Made by a program: the position numbers and the translations under genes
Shown: positions 33,114 to 42,296 of the stretch, piece by piece
How positions within the stretch are numbered: the stretch's first letter is position 1
How the letters are laid out: each line of letters opens with the position of its first letter
Notes under the pieces: model-generated
What the model saw: the letters and a program-made list of their open reading frames with translations, nothing else
Database searches by the model: none
Told to the model about the DNA's origin: nothing
NCBI GenBank assembly: GCA_964425585.1
Contig: CAYRMG010000001.1
Span: forward strand, 32,024 to 96,023
Origin: Aquifex sp964425585
GTDB taxonomy: Bacteria > Aquificota > Aquificia > Aquificales > Aquificaceae
DNA length: 64,000 nt
Reading direction: 5' to 3'

Positions 33114-33675
33114 GTTTTTCCACGAACATCGTTATTCCCGCAACGCCGTAAGCCCCGTTTTTATAACACATTTTTATCCTTTCCCACGTAATACCCCCGA
33201 GAGCGTAAACCGGGATGTTTACCTTCTCGGATACCTCTTTTAATGTTTTTAGACCTATCGGTTCCGCTTCGGGGTGAGAAGATGTTTTGAAAATAGGACT
33301 TAGCGTTATGAAATCCGCTCCCTCTTTTTCCGCATACTCCGCACTCTCAAGGGAGTGAGCGGAAAAGCCAACTATGAAGTTCGGCTTTATCTTCTTTACG
33401 ACGGAAGGGGGAAAGCTTCTTTCGGGCAAGTGAACACCGTCCGCTCCTACAGCCATGGCTATATCAAAACGCTCGTTTATAAGAAGAAGTGCACCATACC
33501 TTTTTGTGAGTTCCCTTACCTTTTTTGCAAGTTCGTAAAGCTCCGCGTCCTTTAAATCTTTTTCCCTCAGCTGAACCATCTTTACGCCCTTTTTCAGAAT
33601 AGACTCAAGGGTTTTCAGGAAGTTCTCTCCATACTTTTTCCTGTCCGTTATGGCGTAAAGTCTCGGAAGTTCCAT
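33103..33675 (-). CDS. thiE: Thiamine-phosphate synthase
   Basis: Joins the pyrimidine and thiazole halves of thiamine. I start at the ATG at 33675 (MELPRLYAITDRKKY), which aligns with the usual ThiE N-terminus. A longer in-frame ATG at 33729 adds 18 residues and would overlap the start codon of the divergent gene (CATGGATG). Motifs: MVQLREKD (about 32-39), LLINERFDIAMAVGADGVHL and FSAHSLESAEYAEKEGADF. 190 residues from the chosen start. Overlaps purH by 11 bases. Confidence 0.93.
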   Translation of the reverse strand: MELPRLYAITDRKKYGENFLKTLESILKKGVKMVQLREKDLKDAELYELAKKVRELTKRYGALLLINERFDIAMAVGADGVHLPERSFPPSVVKKIKPNFIVGFSAHSLESAEYAEKEGADFITLSPIFKTSSHPEAEPIGLKTLKEVSEKVNIPVYALGGITWERIKMCYKNGAYGVAGITMFVEKLNV

Positions 33676-33727
33676 AAGCTTAAAATTATATTTCCCTAAA
33701 GGGTGTAAGAAACCTAAATTAAAACTC

Positions 33728-34720
33728 ATGGATGATTACTTGAGGAGTAAATTTATAGGTGCTGTCTTGGGTGCCGCTGTCGGGGACGCACTCGGAAAAG
33801 CCGTTGAGGATTTGACCGAAGAGGAGGTTATAGAGTTTTACGGAGACCGTATAAGGGATTTTGTTTCTCCCCACCCGTCCAGCCCCGCTTACGGCCAGCT
33901 TCCCGAAGAAACCTCGGATGAAACCACGATTTTCAGAATACTTCTTGAAAGCCTTGTTGAGAGTAAAGGACTTGATATAAGGGACTTTCTCAATAGATTA
34001 ATTGACTGGTATAACAGAGAAGAAACCCACAGGTATCCCGACCCCATGCTTCTCACATCAATAGACCTTCTTTCCAGGGGAATAAACCCTTCATCCCACG
34101 GACTTGTTTCTTCTTCGGTTGAAGGTATTCTGAGAAGCGTGGCCATGGGACTTTTCCACTACTACAATCCCGAGCTTGCTGCGGAAGGGGGAAAAGTTGT
34201 ATCCCTCCTAACACACAGGGGAAATATAATTTCGGAAACATCCGCAATTCTCTCAGCCCTCATAGCCCATCTGGTGAGGGGAGATTTCCTCCTTGAGGAT
34301 TTCGGAGAAAGGATAAGGCTACTGGAGAAGCTAAAGGAATACGCGAAGGATGAAAAGGTTAAGAACGTTCTTGACAAAGTGGCGGAACTTCTTACGGAAG
34401 GCGCTGACCTTGAAACCGCCATCATGACCTTGGGGAACGGAACTTTTGCCTTAGAAGCCCTTCCCCTTGCGATATACATATTTCTCTCAAACCTTGATAA
34501 TCCCGAAGAAGCCTTATACAGCGGGGTTAACTCATACGGGGAGTTCGGGGGAGATACGGATGCTATCGGTTTTCTTGTGGGAAGCATGATAGGAGCTTAC
34601 TGGGGGGAAGAAGCAATACCTTATCACTTGAGGGAAGGTGTTGAGAACTCAAAAAAGCTAAGAGAGCTTGCGGAAAAGCTGTATGAAATCACGGAAAAAC
34701 AACACATGAGTTTATCCTAA
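33728..34720 (+). CDS. ADP-ribosylglycohydrolase family protein (DraG-like)
   Basis: 330 residues, all-helical ADP-ribosyl hydrolase fold. The N-terminal motif GAVLGAAVGDALGKAVE (about 11-27) and the C-terminal GGDTDAIGFLVGSMIGAYWG (about 277-296) carry the di-magnesium ligands; a central acidic/Thr motif (PEETSDETTIFRILLES) is also present. The family removes ADP-ribose from arginine, protein or DNA. No ADP-ribosyltransferase (DraT), toxin or nitrogenase gene is nearby, so the substrate is unknown. Last 4 bases overlap convergent pth. Confidence 0.9.
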   Translation: MDDYLRSKFIGAVLGAAVGDALGKAVEDLTEEEVIEFYGDRIRDFVSPHPSSPAYGQLPEETSDETTIFRILLESLVESKGLDIRDFLNRLIDWYNREETHRYPDPMLLTSIDLLSRGINPSSHGLVSSSVEGILRSVAMGLFHYYNPELAAEGGKVVSLLTHRGNIISETSAILSALIAHLVRGDFLLEDFGERIRLLEKLKEYAKDEKVKNVLDKVAELLTEGADLETAIMTLGNGTFALEALPLAIYIFLSNLDNPEEALYSGVNSYGEFGGDTDAIGFLVGSMIGAYWGEEAIPYHLREGVENSKKLRELAEKLYEITEKQHMSLS

Positions 34721-35295
34721 AGCATATCCTGCCTGTTGCAGTATTCCATAGCCTGCTCGGGGGATGTCTCTACAGCTCTGGTAAGACACCGCACAGCTTT
34801 TTTTATAACGTTTGATATTATCTTTTCCTCTTCGGGAGGAAAGGGAGAGAGAACGTATTTAACAACATCCTCCTTTTTTTTAGGTCTCCCTATTCCTATG
34901 CGAAGTCTCGGGAAGTTCTGGGTTCCGATGTATTTTATTATTGATTCAACTCCTCTGTGTCCTCCCGAGCTTCCCTTAAGGCGAAGCCTCATACTTCCGA
35001 GGGGAAGGTCAAGGTCATCGTAAACAACAATCATCTCCTCGGGAGAAAGTTTATACTCTTCAAGTAGATTAAAAACAGCCGCACCCGAGTTGTTCATATA
35101 AGTCATAGGCTTTGCAAAAATCACCTCTTTGTTGGGTAAGCGAAGACGGTATGTAAGGGAAAGGGCTTCCTCGTAGGGCCCTTTAGCCCTGAGGGTTTTT
35201 ACGAGGCTATCTATAACCATAAATCCGACGTTGTGTCTTGTTTTCTCATACTCTTTCCCCGGATTTCCCAGACCGACTACGAGACGAATGTCCAT
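34717..35295 (-). CDS. pth: Peptidyl-tRNA hydrolase
   Basis: Recycles peptidyl-tRNA. The 192-residue protein has VGLGNPGKEYEKTRHNVGF with catalytic H21 (about 7-25), FAKPMTYMNNSG (about 75-86), VYDDLDLPLG (about 110-119) and GSSGGHRGVESI. It begins exactly where rplY ends, in the common rplY-pth arrangement. Confidence 0.97.
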   Translation of the reverse strand: MDIRLVVGLGNPGKEYEKTRHNVGFMVIDSLVKTLRAKGPYEEALSLTYRLRLPNKEVIFAKPMTYMNNSGAAVFNLLEEYKLSPEEMIVVYDDLDLPLGSMRLRLKGSSGGHRGVESIIKYIGTQNFPRLRIGIGRPKKKEDVVKYVLSPFPPEEEKIISNVIKKAVRCLTRAVETSPEQAMEYCNRQDML

Positions 35296-35892
35296 TTAGG
35301 AGGTTTGCTCCTCCGTTTGTTCTTCACCTGTTTCTTCCGCTGTTTCCTCTTCGGGTTCATAGACTACCGCTACCGTTTCGTCGGGATTATCAAGAATTAC
35401 ACACCCTTCGGGAGGTTTTATATCCCTTACGTGAAGAGCTTCACCAAGCCCGAGACCGCTCACGTCAACAACTATCTTTTCGGGTATCTGTGCGGGAGGG
35501 GCTTTTATTGTTAAGGTATGCATAACGGGTTCAAAAGTTCCGCCCGCCTGAACACCTTGGGGTGTTCCTATAAACTCAACGGGAACCTCAACCTCAATCT
35601 CTTGAACGTTGGAAAGGTCATAGAGGTCAACGTGTATGGGATTGTTTCCGAGCCATCCGAACTGGATATCTTTGAGAAGGTAAACTCTCGTTTCTCCATC
35701 AAGTTCACCCTCAATGAGAAATGCCTCACCGTGGGGAAGAGCCGCAAAGTCCTTTACGCTTATCCAGGCGTGTTTGTTTTCAACACCCTTTCCGTATATC
35801 TCCACGGGAAGCCATCCTTCCCTTCTCCTTCTCTTCAGTTCACTTTTTCTTCCCGGCTTCCTTGGATAAAGCTTTACCTTAACTCTTTTCAT
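35296..35892 (-). CDS. rplY: Ribosomal protein L25/Ctc form
   Basis: 198-residue L25 of the long (CTC) type that binds 5S rRNA. An N-terminal 5S-binding domain (about 1-90; RKPGRKSELKRRRREGWLPVEIYG) is followed by a C-terminal beta domain (from about 95; EIEVEVPVEFIG) and an acidic tail of Glu and Thr. The Shine-Dalgarno GGAGGACT precedes the ATG. The next gene on the strand is pth, directly abutting. Confidence 0.93.
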   Translation of the reverse strand: MKRVKVKLYPRKPGRKSELKRRRREGWLPVEIYGKGVENKHAWISVKDFAALPHGEAFLIEGELDGETRVYLLKDIQFGWLGNNPIHVDLYDLSNVQEIEVEVPVEFIGTPQGVQAGGTFEPVMHTLTIKAPPAQIPEKIVVDVSGLGLGEALHVRDIKPPEGCVILDNPDETVAVVYEPEEETAEETGEEQTEEQTS

Positions 35893-35934
35893 CTCTCAGT
35901 CCTCCGTTGTCCAGAGGAGAATATTATAACAGCT

Positions 35935-35940
35935 TATATT
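35935..35940 (+). promoter_or_regulatory. -10 box of Fe-ADH gene, probably leaderless
   Basis: TATATT, 8 bases before the ATG at 35949; no Shine-Dalgarno. Confidence 0.4.
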
Positions 35941-35948
35941 TTATACAC

Positions 35949-37112
35949 ATGGCAATCGTTAACGAGTATAGACCCGTTGAGATATACTTCGGTGAAGGAG
36001 CGGTAAAGAAAGCGGGTGAGGTAGGAAGACGCTTCGGTTTCAAGGCTCTTATTGTTACGGGAAGAAAAAGCACCAAGATGTCGGGAGCACTTGATAAGCT
36101 TACAAAAAGTCTTGATGAACACGGGATAAGATACGTAATCTACGATGAGATAACTCCGAACCCCACGGACAAGCAGGTGAACAAGGGAGCGGATATAGCG
36201 GTAAGGGAAAAGGTGGATTTCATAATAGGCATAGGAGGGGGAAGCGTTCTTGATGCTGCAAAGGCGATTTCCATAGTCTCATCAAACGAAGGATATGCCT
36301 GGGATTACGTAAGATATCCCGAAGGTAGCAGGTTAATTCCGTATCTTAACAGACCCGTTATAACAATACCTACAACCGCAGGAACGGGAAGCGAAGTGAA
36401 CAGATACTCCGTTTTAACGAACCCTATGACCAAAGAAAAGATGGTAATATCCCACAGCTTGAATTATCCGAAAGTTGCACTCGTAGACCCGGAACTCACC
36501 TATACTATGCCACCGGAACTTACCGCTATTACGGGTTTTGACGCACTCATGCATGCGTTGGAGAGCTTGACCAACAAAAGGGAGAACTTCATAGCGGAGG
36601 AATACGCGGTAAAAGCCGCACAGCTAATATCAAAGTGGCTTCCCGTTGCTTACGAAGAACCCGAAAACAGGGAAGCCAGAAGGTATATGAGTTACGCCGC
36701 TATGCTTGCGGGTATAGCCATAGACCACCTCGGTGTGGCACTTATACACGCTATGGAGCATCCCGTTTCGGGACACTACCCCAACGTTGCCCACGCGGAG
36801 GGTCTTTCCGCGCTATCAACCTACATAACAGCCTTTAACTATAAAGGAAACCCAGAAAAGTATGCCCTTTTTGCTAAACTCCTCGGTGAGGAAGAAAAAC
36901 CCCATAGAGCGGTTGATGCGCTTATAAAGTTCATAGAAAGGTTTAACCTACCCAAAACCCTCAAGGAGCTCGGTGTAGAAAAGGAAAAGCTTGAGAGACT
37001 TGCGGAAGACGTTTATATGTGCGGGAGAACAGCGTTTACCGTTAATCCCGTTGAGGTTGATATGGACACGGTATATGAACTTTACGAAAGAGCTTATGAG
37101 GGAAAGCTCTAA
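35949..37112 (+). CDS. Iron-containing alcohol dehydrogenase family protein
   Basis: 387 residues from the ATG at 35949; a TTG at 35907 would add 14 residues of doubtful value, while the ATG gives the standard MAIVNEYRPVEIYFGEGA start. Motifs: GGGSVLDAAKAIS (about 95-107), TIPTTAGTGSEV (about 137-148), and metal-ligand histidines in GFDALMHALES and HAMEHPVSGHYPNVAHAEGL. The family oxidises or reduces short alcohols or aldehydes; the substrate is unknown. pabB follows after 3 bases. Confidence 0.9.
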   Translation: MAIVNEYRPVEIYFGEGAVKKAGEVGRRFGFKALIVTGRKSTKMSGALDKLTKSLDEHGIRYVIYDEITPNPTDKQVNKGADIAVREKVDFIIGIGGGSVLDAAKAISIVSSNEGYAWDYVRYPEGSRLIPYLNRPVITIPTTAGTGSEVNRYSVLTNPMTKEKMVISHSLNYPKVALVDPELTYTMPPELTAITGFDALMHALESLTNKRENFIAEEYAVKAAQLISKWLPVAYEEPENREARRYMSYAAMLAGIAIDHLGVALIHAMEHPVSGHYPNVAHAEGLSALSTYITAFNYKGNPEKYALFAKLLGEEEKPHRAVDALIKFIERFNLPKTLKELGVEKEKLERLAEDVYMCGRTAFTVNPVEVDMDTVYELYERAYEGKL

Positions 37113-37115
37113 AGT

Positions 37116-38171
37116 ATGGAGCTTATTTTATCGGGTGCTTGGTTCGGGAAGAAAAAGCTCCTCAAGGCGGAAATAAAAAAGGTTGAGTTTTACGAAAGTA
37201 TTGAGGAGGTAAACTTAAGAAACTCTTTCGGTTTTATTCTTCTTTCCTATGAACTTTCCTCGGAAACGCTCAACCTAAATATAAAAACAACCCGAATGCC
37301 GAGAATAGTTTTTGTAGAAATCGGAAAGTTAATTCCTTTCGGAAAAGTATTTTCAAAAGATGTGAACATATACCCGAAGGGTTCCGCACTCACCGATAAA
37401 GAGTTTATGGAAAAAATAAACCTTGTGAAGGAGTATATAAGGAAGGGTGATGTATACCAGCTTAACCTTACAAACAGGTTTGATTATCAGCTTGAAGGGA
37501 AACCCCTTGATTTGTTCATAAACTTTTATATATCCCAGCCCGTTCCCTTCGGCTTCTTTCTTGAGCTTGAAGATTTTTACGTTATGAGCGGTTCCATGGA
37601 ACTTTTTCTTGAAAAGAGGGGAAATACCTTAAGAAGTAAACCGATAAAGGGAACGTCCGTAAATCCGAAATACCTAAGGGAAAGCGAAAAAGAAAGGGCT
37701 GAGAACCTGATGATTACCGATATGGTGAGAAATGACCTCGGTAGGGTTTGTAAAACGGGAAGCGTTTACGTTGAGAAACTGTTCAAAGTGGAAAGATTCA
37801 GAACCCTTTACCACCTCGTTTCGGAAGTCAGAGGGGAAACTGATAAAGATTTCAAGGAAATTATTCTCAACACCTTTCCGCCCGCTTCCGTTACGGGTGC
37901 ACCCAAAAGGAGAGCGGTTGAGGTAATAGATGAGCTTGAACCCTTCGCAAGGGGTTATTACTGCGGAAGCGGAGGAATTTTATTCCCAAACGGGGATTTT
38001 AAGCTTTCAGTATTGATAAGAACCGCCGTAGGAAGCGGGGAAAGAATCAGCTACTTTGCGGGTTGCGGTATAGTTTGGGATGCAATTCCCGAAATGGAAA
38101 AAGATGAGATGCACCTGAAGAAAGAAGCCTTCAAAAGAGCAGGGGAAAGGAGTTCAGTTCTTAAGGGGTAA
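37116..38171 (+). CDS. pabB: Aminodeoxychorismate synthase component I
   Basis: Converts chorismate with ammonia to 4-amino-4-deoxychorismate for folate. The 351-residue protein has the chorismate-binding core: KEYIRKGDVYQLNLTNRF (about 108-125), MSGSMELFLE (about 156-165), the conserved KPIKGT with the active-site lysine (about 177-182), TDMVRNDLGRV and GAPKRRAVEVID and the C-terminal GCGIVWD. Trp or PabB identity is supported by PIKGT and by FolP and PabC in the window; TrpE is less likely at this short length, as the N-terminal region is reduced. Last 18 bases overlap dapA. Confidence 0.88.
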   Translation: MELILSGAWFGKKKLLKAEIKKVEFYESIEEVNLRNSFGFILLSYELSSETLNLNIKTTRMPRIVFVEIGKLIPFGKVFSKDVNIYPKGSALTDKEFMEKINLVKEYIRKGDVYQLNLTNRFDYQLEGKPLDLFINFYISQPVPFGFFLELEDFYVMSGSMELFLEKRGNTLRSKPIKGTSVNPKYLRESEKERAENLMITDMVRNDLGRVCKTGSVYVEKLFKVERFRTLYHLVSEVRGETDKDFKEIILNTFPPASVTGAPKRRAVEVIDELEPFARGYYCGSGGILFPNGDFKLSVLIRTAVGSGERISYFAGCGIVWDAIPEMEKDEMHLKKEAFKRAGERSSVLKG

Positions 38172-39038
38172 TCCGTATTTTTCAAGGACTTCCCTGAGTT
38201 TTCTTTCATTTTCGGGGGACATTTCGGTTAATGGAAGCCTGAACTCTTTTTCACACATTCCGAGCATCCAGCAGGCTGTTTTTACGGGAATGGGATTCGT
38301 CTCTATAAATAGAACCTTAAAAAGGTCGTGAAGGCGATAATGTATCTCCCTCGCCATTTTAAAGTTCCCTTCAAGGGCGTAATGGGTGAGCTCTTTTACC
38401 TCTTTCGGCATTATATTATTTGCCACGGATATCACACCTTTTGCTCCGAGGGACATCATAGGAAGGGTGAGGCTGTCATCACCCGAAAGAACCGCAAAGC
38501 TATCACCCAGCCTTTTCACAATTTCCGAAATTCTGTCCATATTCGGTGTTGACTCCTTTGAGCCGACTATGTTCTCACACTCACTTACAAGCTTATAAAG
38601 GGTTTCAACGGATATCTCGGTGCAGGTTCTTGAAGGAATGTTGTAAACGATTATGGGAATATCCACCTCCTTCGCCACGGTTTTAAAGTGTTCGTAAATT
38701 CCCCTCTGGGTGGGTTTATTGTAATACGGAACGACTACGAGGGCTCCGTCCGCCCCCACCTCTTTTGCGTGTGCAGTGAGGTGAACAGCTTCGTGGGTTG
38801 CGTTTCCCCCCGTTCCTGCTATTACCTTTATTCTGCCCTTTGCCTTCTTTACCGCAAACTCAATAACCTGTTCGTGTTCCTCAAAGGTAAGGGTGGGAGA
38901 TTCTCCCGTTGTTCCGCAAACGAGGATAGCGTCAGTTCCGTTTTCAATGTGAAACTCTATCAGGTTTCCGAGAGCGTCGTAATCCACCTCTCCGTCTTTA
39001 AAGGGTGTTATCAAAGCAACGATAGAGCCTCGGAACAT
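38154..39038 (-). CDS. dapA: 4-hydroxy-tetrahydrodipicolinate synthase
   Basis: First step of the lysine/diaminopimelate branch: condensation of pyruvate with aspartate semialdehyde. The 294-residue protein has GTTGESPTLTFEEH (about 43-56), YYNKPTQRG with the catalytic Tyr (about 106-114), IVYNIPSRTC and the Schiff-base lysine in VGSKEST (about 160-166). Shine-Dalgarno AAAAGGAGGAAAATA precedes the ATG. Confidence 0.97.
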   Translation of the reverse strand: MFRGSIVALITPFKDGEVDYDALGNLIEFHIENGTDAILVCGTTGESPTLTFEEHEQVIEFAVKKAKGRIKVIAGTGGNATHEAVHLTAHAKEVGADGALVVVPYYNKPTQRGIYEHFKTVAKEVDIPIIVYNIPSRTCTEISVETLYKLVSECENIVGSKESTPNMDRISEIVKRLGDSFAVLSGDDSLTLPMMSLGAKGVISVANNIMPKEVKELTHYALEGNFKMAREIHYRLHDLFKVLFIETNPIPVKTACWMLGMCEKEFRLPLTEMSPENERKLREVLEKYGLPLKN

Positions 39039-39087
39039 TATTTTCCTCCTTTTAATTACAAGTATAAAAATCTCCCGCCTTGAAATG

Positions 39088-39093
39088 TATTAT
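39088..39093 (+). promoter_or_regulatory. -10 box of GH130-type gene, probably leaderless
   Basis: TATTAT, 9 bases before the ATG at 39103, with no Shine-Dalgarno. Confidence 0.4.
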
Positions 39094-39102
39094 TAAATTT
39101 CT

Positions 39103-40152
39103 ATGGTTACACTTAAGAGTGCATGGAAGGATATATCCGGAAGGATTATTAACAAAAGAAGGTTTGAAACTAAGGATATAGTAAAAAGGCTGAAAGTCAT
39201 TACAGGGCACGACCTCCTTATAAAAAACTATCCCGTAAGGACGCCTCGGGTTGCCTTTAATCCTTCAATATACCTCTTCGGTGATAAGCTTCGCGTTTAC
39301 GCACGGGTGATAATGGGATATTACACCTATGCAAGTGCGGTTGCGGAATTTGAAATCGGACTTGATGAGCTATATTCCGCAGAGAGAAGGGAATACGAGG
39401 CGGAGATTACCGTAATTCCCGATACAAAGTATGACCTTTGGGGGGTTGAAGACCCGAGGGTTTATGAAATAGACGGGAAACTCCTGATGACTTACTGCGG
39501 TAGAACGGTCAATTACTTTAACGTTGAAATAAAAAGTGAAAGAACTCTTCCGGTAACGGCAATTTACAAAAATGGCAAGTGGCAAAAAATTGCTGTCTTC
39601 AGAATGCCGGAGGAGATAAGAACCTTCGTAAAAAGCGATAAGAACGCTTTTCTTGTAAAAGGAAATAAGCTTATGCTCTACCACAGACTGCATATGTTGA
39701 ACGATAAGTTTTACCTTGCGGTCTGTGAGGTTCCCAAAAATGTCCTTGAATCGGAGGAGCTGAAAGAGGTTGAAATAGGGGAAAACCTGACGGTTATGGA
39801 AAGTGCACCCTTTGAAGAAAAAATAGGGTGGGCTGCCCCTCCGATAAGGATTAACGATGAGTTTCTCGTTCTGATACACGGTGTTGATAAGGAACTGCAA
39901 GCTTACAGGGTTTTTGCGGTTCTTATGGACAGGGATGGAACCTTTAGAGCTGTAACACCCTTTTACATACTTGAACCTAAAGAGCTATACGAAAAATACG
40001 GAGACAGACCCTACGTCGTCTTTCCGTGCGGTATACAAAAGATTGAAGATAAACTACTAATTTCATACGGCGGTGCGGATACAGCTGTAGTCATAGGAGA
40101 GATAGAGATTGAAACCTTAATGAATATCCTTGAGGACAACAGAGTTTATTAA
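39103..40152 (+). CDS. GH130-type glycosidase/phosphorylase (DUF377)
   Basis: 349 residues, five-bladed beta-propeller type. The hallmark YDLWGVEDPRVYEIDGKLL (about 110-128) and TYCGRT are those of GH130 enzymes, which are mostly mannan or mannoside phosphorylases. TAYAR-like VYARVIMGYYTYASA (about 67-81) and GWAAPPIRINDEFLVLIHGV are also seen. The substrate cannot be read from the sequence. Such proteins are often mislabelled as pesticidal Cry7Aa proteins. The 3' end overlaps the convergent glycosyltransferase by 36 bases. Confidence 0.82.
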   Translation: MVTLKSAWKDISGRIINKRRFETKDIVKRLKVITGHDLLIKNYPVRTPRVAFNPSIYLFGDKLRVYARVIMGYYTYASAVAEFEIGLDELYSAERREYEAEITVIPDTKYDLWGVEDPRVYEIDGKLLMTYCGRTVNYFNVEIKSERTLPVTAIYKNGKWQKIAVFRMPEEIRTFVKSDKNAFLVKGNKLMLYHRLHMLNDKFYLAVCEVPKNVLESEELKEVEIGENLTVMESAPFEEKIGWAAPPIRINDEFLVLIHGVDKELQAYRVFAVLMDRDGTFRAVTPFYILEPKELYEKYGDRPYVVFPCGIQKIEDKLLISYGGADTAVVIGEIEIETLMNILEDNRVY

Positions 40153-41187
40153 TCTCTCGTATCTGTCCGTAATCCTTTCAACGCTGTTTTCTTCAACAAA
40201 TCTCTTTGCGTTTTCCCTGATTTTCTCCCTCAATTCTTCGTTTTTTATTAACTCAAGGAGTTTCTTATTGAGGTCTTCAACGTCTGTGTAAAAAACCACC
40301 GGTGCATCTTCACCGCGGGGTAGGGTTTCAAAAAATCTGTTATCGGGAACAACTGTGAGAGTAAGCGTTCCGAGAACCTGGTAAAGAGTTGAGGATACTA
40401 CAACCTTTTTTGTATTCCCTTTGGGGAGGAGATGTATATCCGAGCTGTGGAGTTCCTTAACGATGTCCTCGTAATCAAGAACCCTTTCTTCTTGCTCTAT
40501 CCATTCCTCCTGAGTTTTCAGGGGCTCAATAGCCCTCACTACCTTATAGGTGAATTTATCAAATCTCTTCCTGAGAACCTTCAGGGTTTCTACGTAAGGA
40601 CAGTATTCCTCCTTAGGCTGTCTTCCGAAGGAGAAAAATCTTACAACTCCGTCCTCGGCAAACCTCCTATTTCCCCGCCTCACGGGATAGCAAGGGTAGG
40701 GAATTACCTCAATCTTATCTTCGCTTACTTTATCTTTAAGAACTTCCCTTATATACCTTTCATCAAAGACGACAACTTTTTCAAAAATCTTCATATCCCC
40801 GTATTTCAAATCCTCATATACCGCCTCGTGTATTACCGCTATAGACGGAACACCCTTATCCCTTAATATCCTTACGAGTTTTTCAACATCCCTGTAAGGT
40901 AGCTTTTCGTAGCTCTCAACTATGAGGAAGTCCATCTCTTTGCTTAAGACTTTTTCAATATCAAGCCTTCCCTCCTTTCCGTCGGGAGAGTTCTCTTCAT
41001 AGCATCTTATTACGTATTCTTCGTCCGGTCTTATGAGTTTGTGGTGCCACCAGCGATTTGCACTCTCAAGGTAAGGGGCAAAAACTTTAATTTCATAACC
41101 CCTTCTCAGGAGCTCCCTCCCTATCATCTCCCCGTGAAGGGAAACTCCGCAGGTTGCGTTCCATCTGCTCAATATTCCTATTATCAT
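40117..41187 (-). CDS. Glycosyltransferase family 4-like protein
   Basis: 356 residues, GT-B fold. Features: an N-terminal Rossmann-like start (IGILSRWNATCGVSLHGEMIGRELLRRGY), EVIPYPCYPVRRG (about 178-190) after the first domain, and RFFSFGRQPKEEY in the second domain with the late region REKIRENAKRFVEENS. The classical EX7E motif is not clear. Probably glycan synthesis. It overlaps the GH130 gene by 36 bases and follows the amidohydrolase gene by 5 bases on the same strand. Confidence 0.7.
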   Translation of the reverse strand: MIIGILSRWNATCGVSLHGEMIGRELLRRGYEIKVFAPYLESANRWWHHKLIRPDEEYVIRCYEENSPDGKEGRLDIEKVLSKEMDFLIVESYEKLPYRDVEKLVRILRDKGVPSIAVIHEAVYEDLKYGDMKIFEKVVVFDERYIREVLKDKVSEDKIEVIPYPCYPVRRGNRRFAEDGVVRFFSFGRQPKEEYCPYVETLKVLRKRFDKFTYKVVRAIEPLKTQEEWIEQEERVLDYEDIVKELHSSDIHLLPKGNTKKVVVSSTLYQVLGTLTLTVVPDNRFFETLPRGEDAPVVFYTDVEDLNKKLLELIKNEELREKIRENAKRFVEENSVERITDRYERLINSVVLKDIH

Positions 41188-41192
41188 ATTTA

Positions 41193-42272
41193 TTAAGTTA
41201 AATAGTTTTTATCATATTTCCAACCTCCGAAGTAGTAAATGACCTTCTCCTCGGGAAGCCGCTTTTTTGCACACTCAACTGCGTAATTTATGTCAAAGGG
41301 CATCATATCAGTCCCGAATATTAACTCCGCTCCGAGTTCGTCTACCAAATCAACGGGATTTATCCTTTCAGCCCTGTCCTTCCCGAGGGCTTTTTCGTAT
41401 ATATCCCCGTAGTAGCAGTTAAAGTTCGGTTGCATACAGAGAAGAACGTTAAGCTCTTTAGCTTTTTTTATCTGTTCCTCCGTTATGAGTTCCGCGTGCT
41501 CTATTCTGTGGTATTTAAGGGATATTTGGGCTTTTTCAAGAGCCCTGAGGGCTACCTCAATAGCACCATCACCTATAGCGTGAAGGGATACCCTGAGACT
41601 TTCCCTCTCAAGCTCTCTGATTATTTCTACAAGTCTATCCTCGGAAATTAAGAGCTTTCCCCTTGTCTTCGTATCATAATAGGGCTCTTTCATATACGCA
41701 GTTCTTGCGGAAATAGAGCCGTCAACGTATACCTTTACCCACCCGGGTTTTAACCTTTCCCTTACATCGTATCGTTCAAAGAGATTAAGAACCTCCCTGT
41801 AGTTTTCATAGTAGGGCATAAGAACCACATTTATGGGAAGGTCAATCTCAAAGTAGATTTTTGCAACCTTTTGGTCTACGTAATCGTGAATCTCGGTAAT
41901 ACCCATCTCTTTTGCTTTTTTCAGACCTTCAAGGATATATCCTTTTAACTCCTCTTCACTCGGCTTTAAGAAGTTTACAGCTTCCCATAGCTCTTGCTCC
42001 ACCAAGACATTTTTTTCTTTTTTGAGTAGCTTTTTCATACCGTCGTTCATTATTCCTTTATGACCGTCCTTATAAAGCAGTAAAACGGGATACTCTACCG
42101 CGTTTAAATCCTCGGACTTAATACCGAGTGAGTAATCAAGTCCGTAAGCGACGAGTTTATCCTTATTCAAACTCTTTAAGTGTTCTATTAATTCCTCCTT
42201 TTTTCTAAATGAATGAAAGGGGACACTTGATAGGGCAAGGAGCTCCATATGAGTGTGAGCATCTACAAACAT
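41193..42272 (-). CDS. Amidohydrolase family protein, YtcJ-like
   Basis: 359 residues. Metal site signs: DAHTHME at the N-terminus (4-10), HDYVDQ (about 159-164), SLHAIGDGAI (about 234-243), YHRIEHAEL (about 257-265) and LIFGTDMMPF with a late Asp (about 317-326). This matches YtcJ-like amidohydrolases, which act on unknown amides or N-acyl compounds. Internal proteins are usually over 500 residues, so it is short. It is divergent from serS with 24 bases between starts. Confidence 0.78.
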   Translation of the reverse strand: MFVDAHTHMELLALSSVPFHSFRKKEELIEHLKSLNKDKLVAYGLDYSLGIKSEDLNAVEYPVLLLYKDGHKGIMNDGMKKLLKKEKNVLVEQELWEAVNFLKPSEEELKGYILEGLKKAKEMGITEIHDYVDQKVAKIYFEIDLPINVVLMPYYENYREVLNLFERYDVRERLKPGWVKVYVDGSISARTAYMKEPYYDTKTRGKLLISEDRLVEIIRELERESLRVSLHAIGDGAIEVALRALEKAQISLKYHRIEHAELITEEQIKKAKELNVLLCMQPNFNCYYGDIYEKALGKDRAERINPVDLVDELGAELIFGTDMMPFDINYAVECAKKRLPEEKVIYYFGGWKYDKNYLT

Positions 42273-42281
42273 TGATTTGTA

Positions 42282-42287
42282 ATAATA
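42282..42287 (-). promoter_or_regulatory. -10 box of amidohydrolase gene
   Basis: TATTAT on the minus strand, 9 bases before the ATG at 42272; overlaps the serS -10 on the other strand by two bases. Confidence 0.4.
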
Positions 42288-42291
42288 TACT
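42286..42291 (+). promoter_or_regulatory. -10 box of serS, probably leaderless
   Basis: TATACT, 5 bases before the ATG at 42297; no Shine-Dalgarno. Two divergent promoters share this short gap. Confidence 0.4.
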
Positions 42292-42296
42292 TCCTT

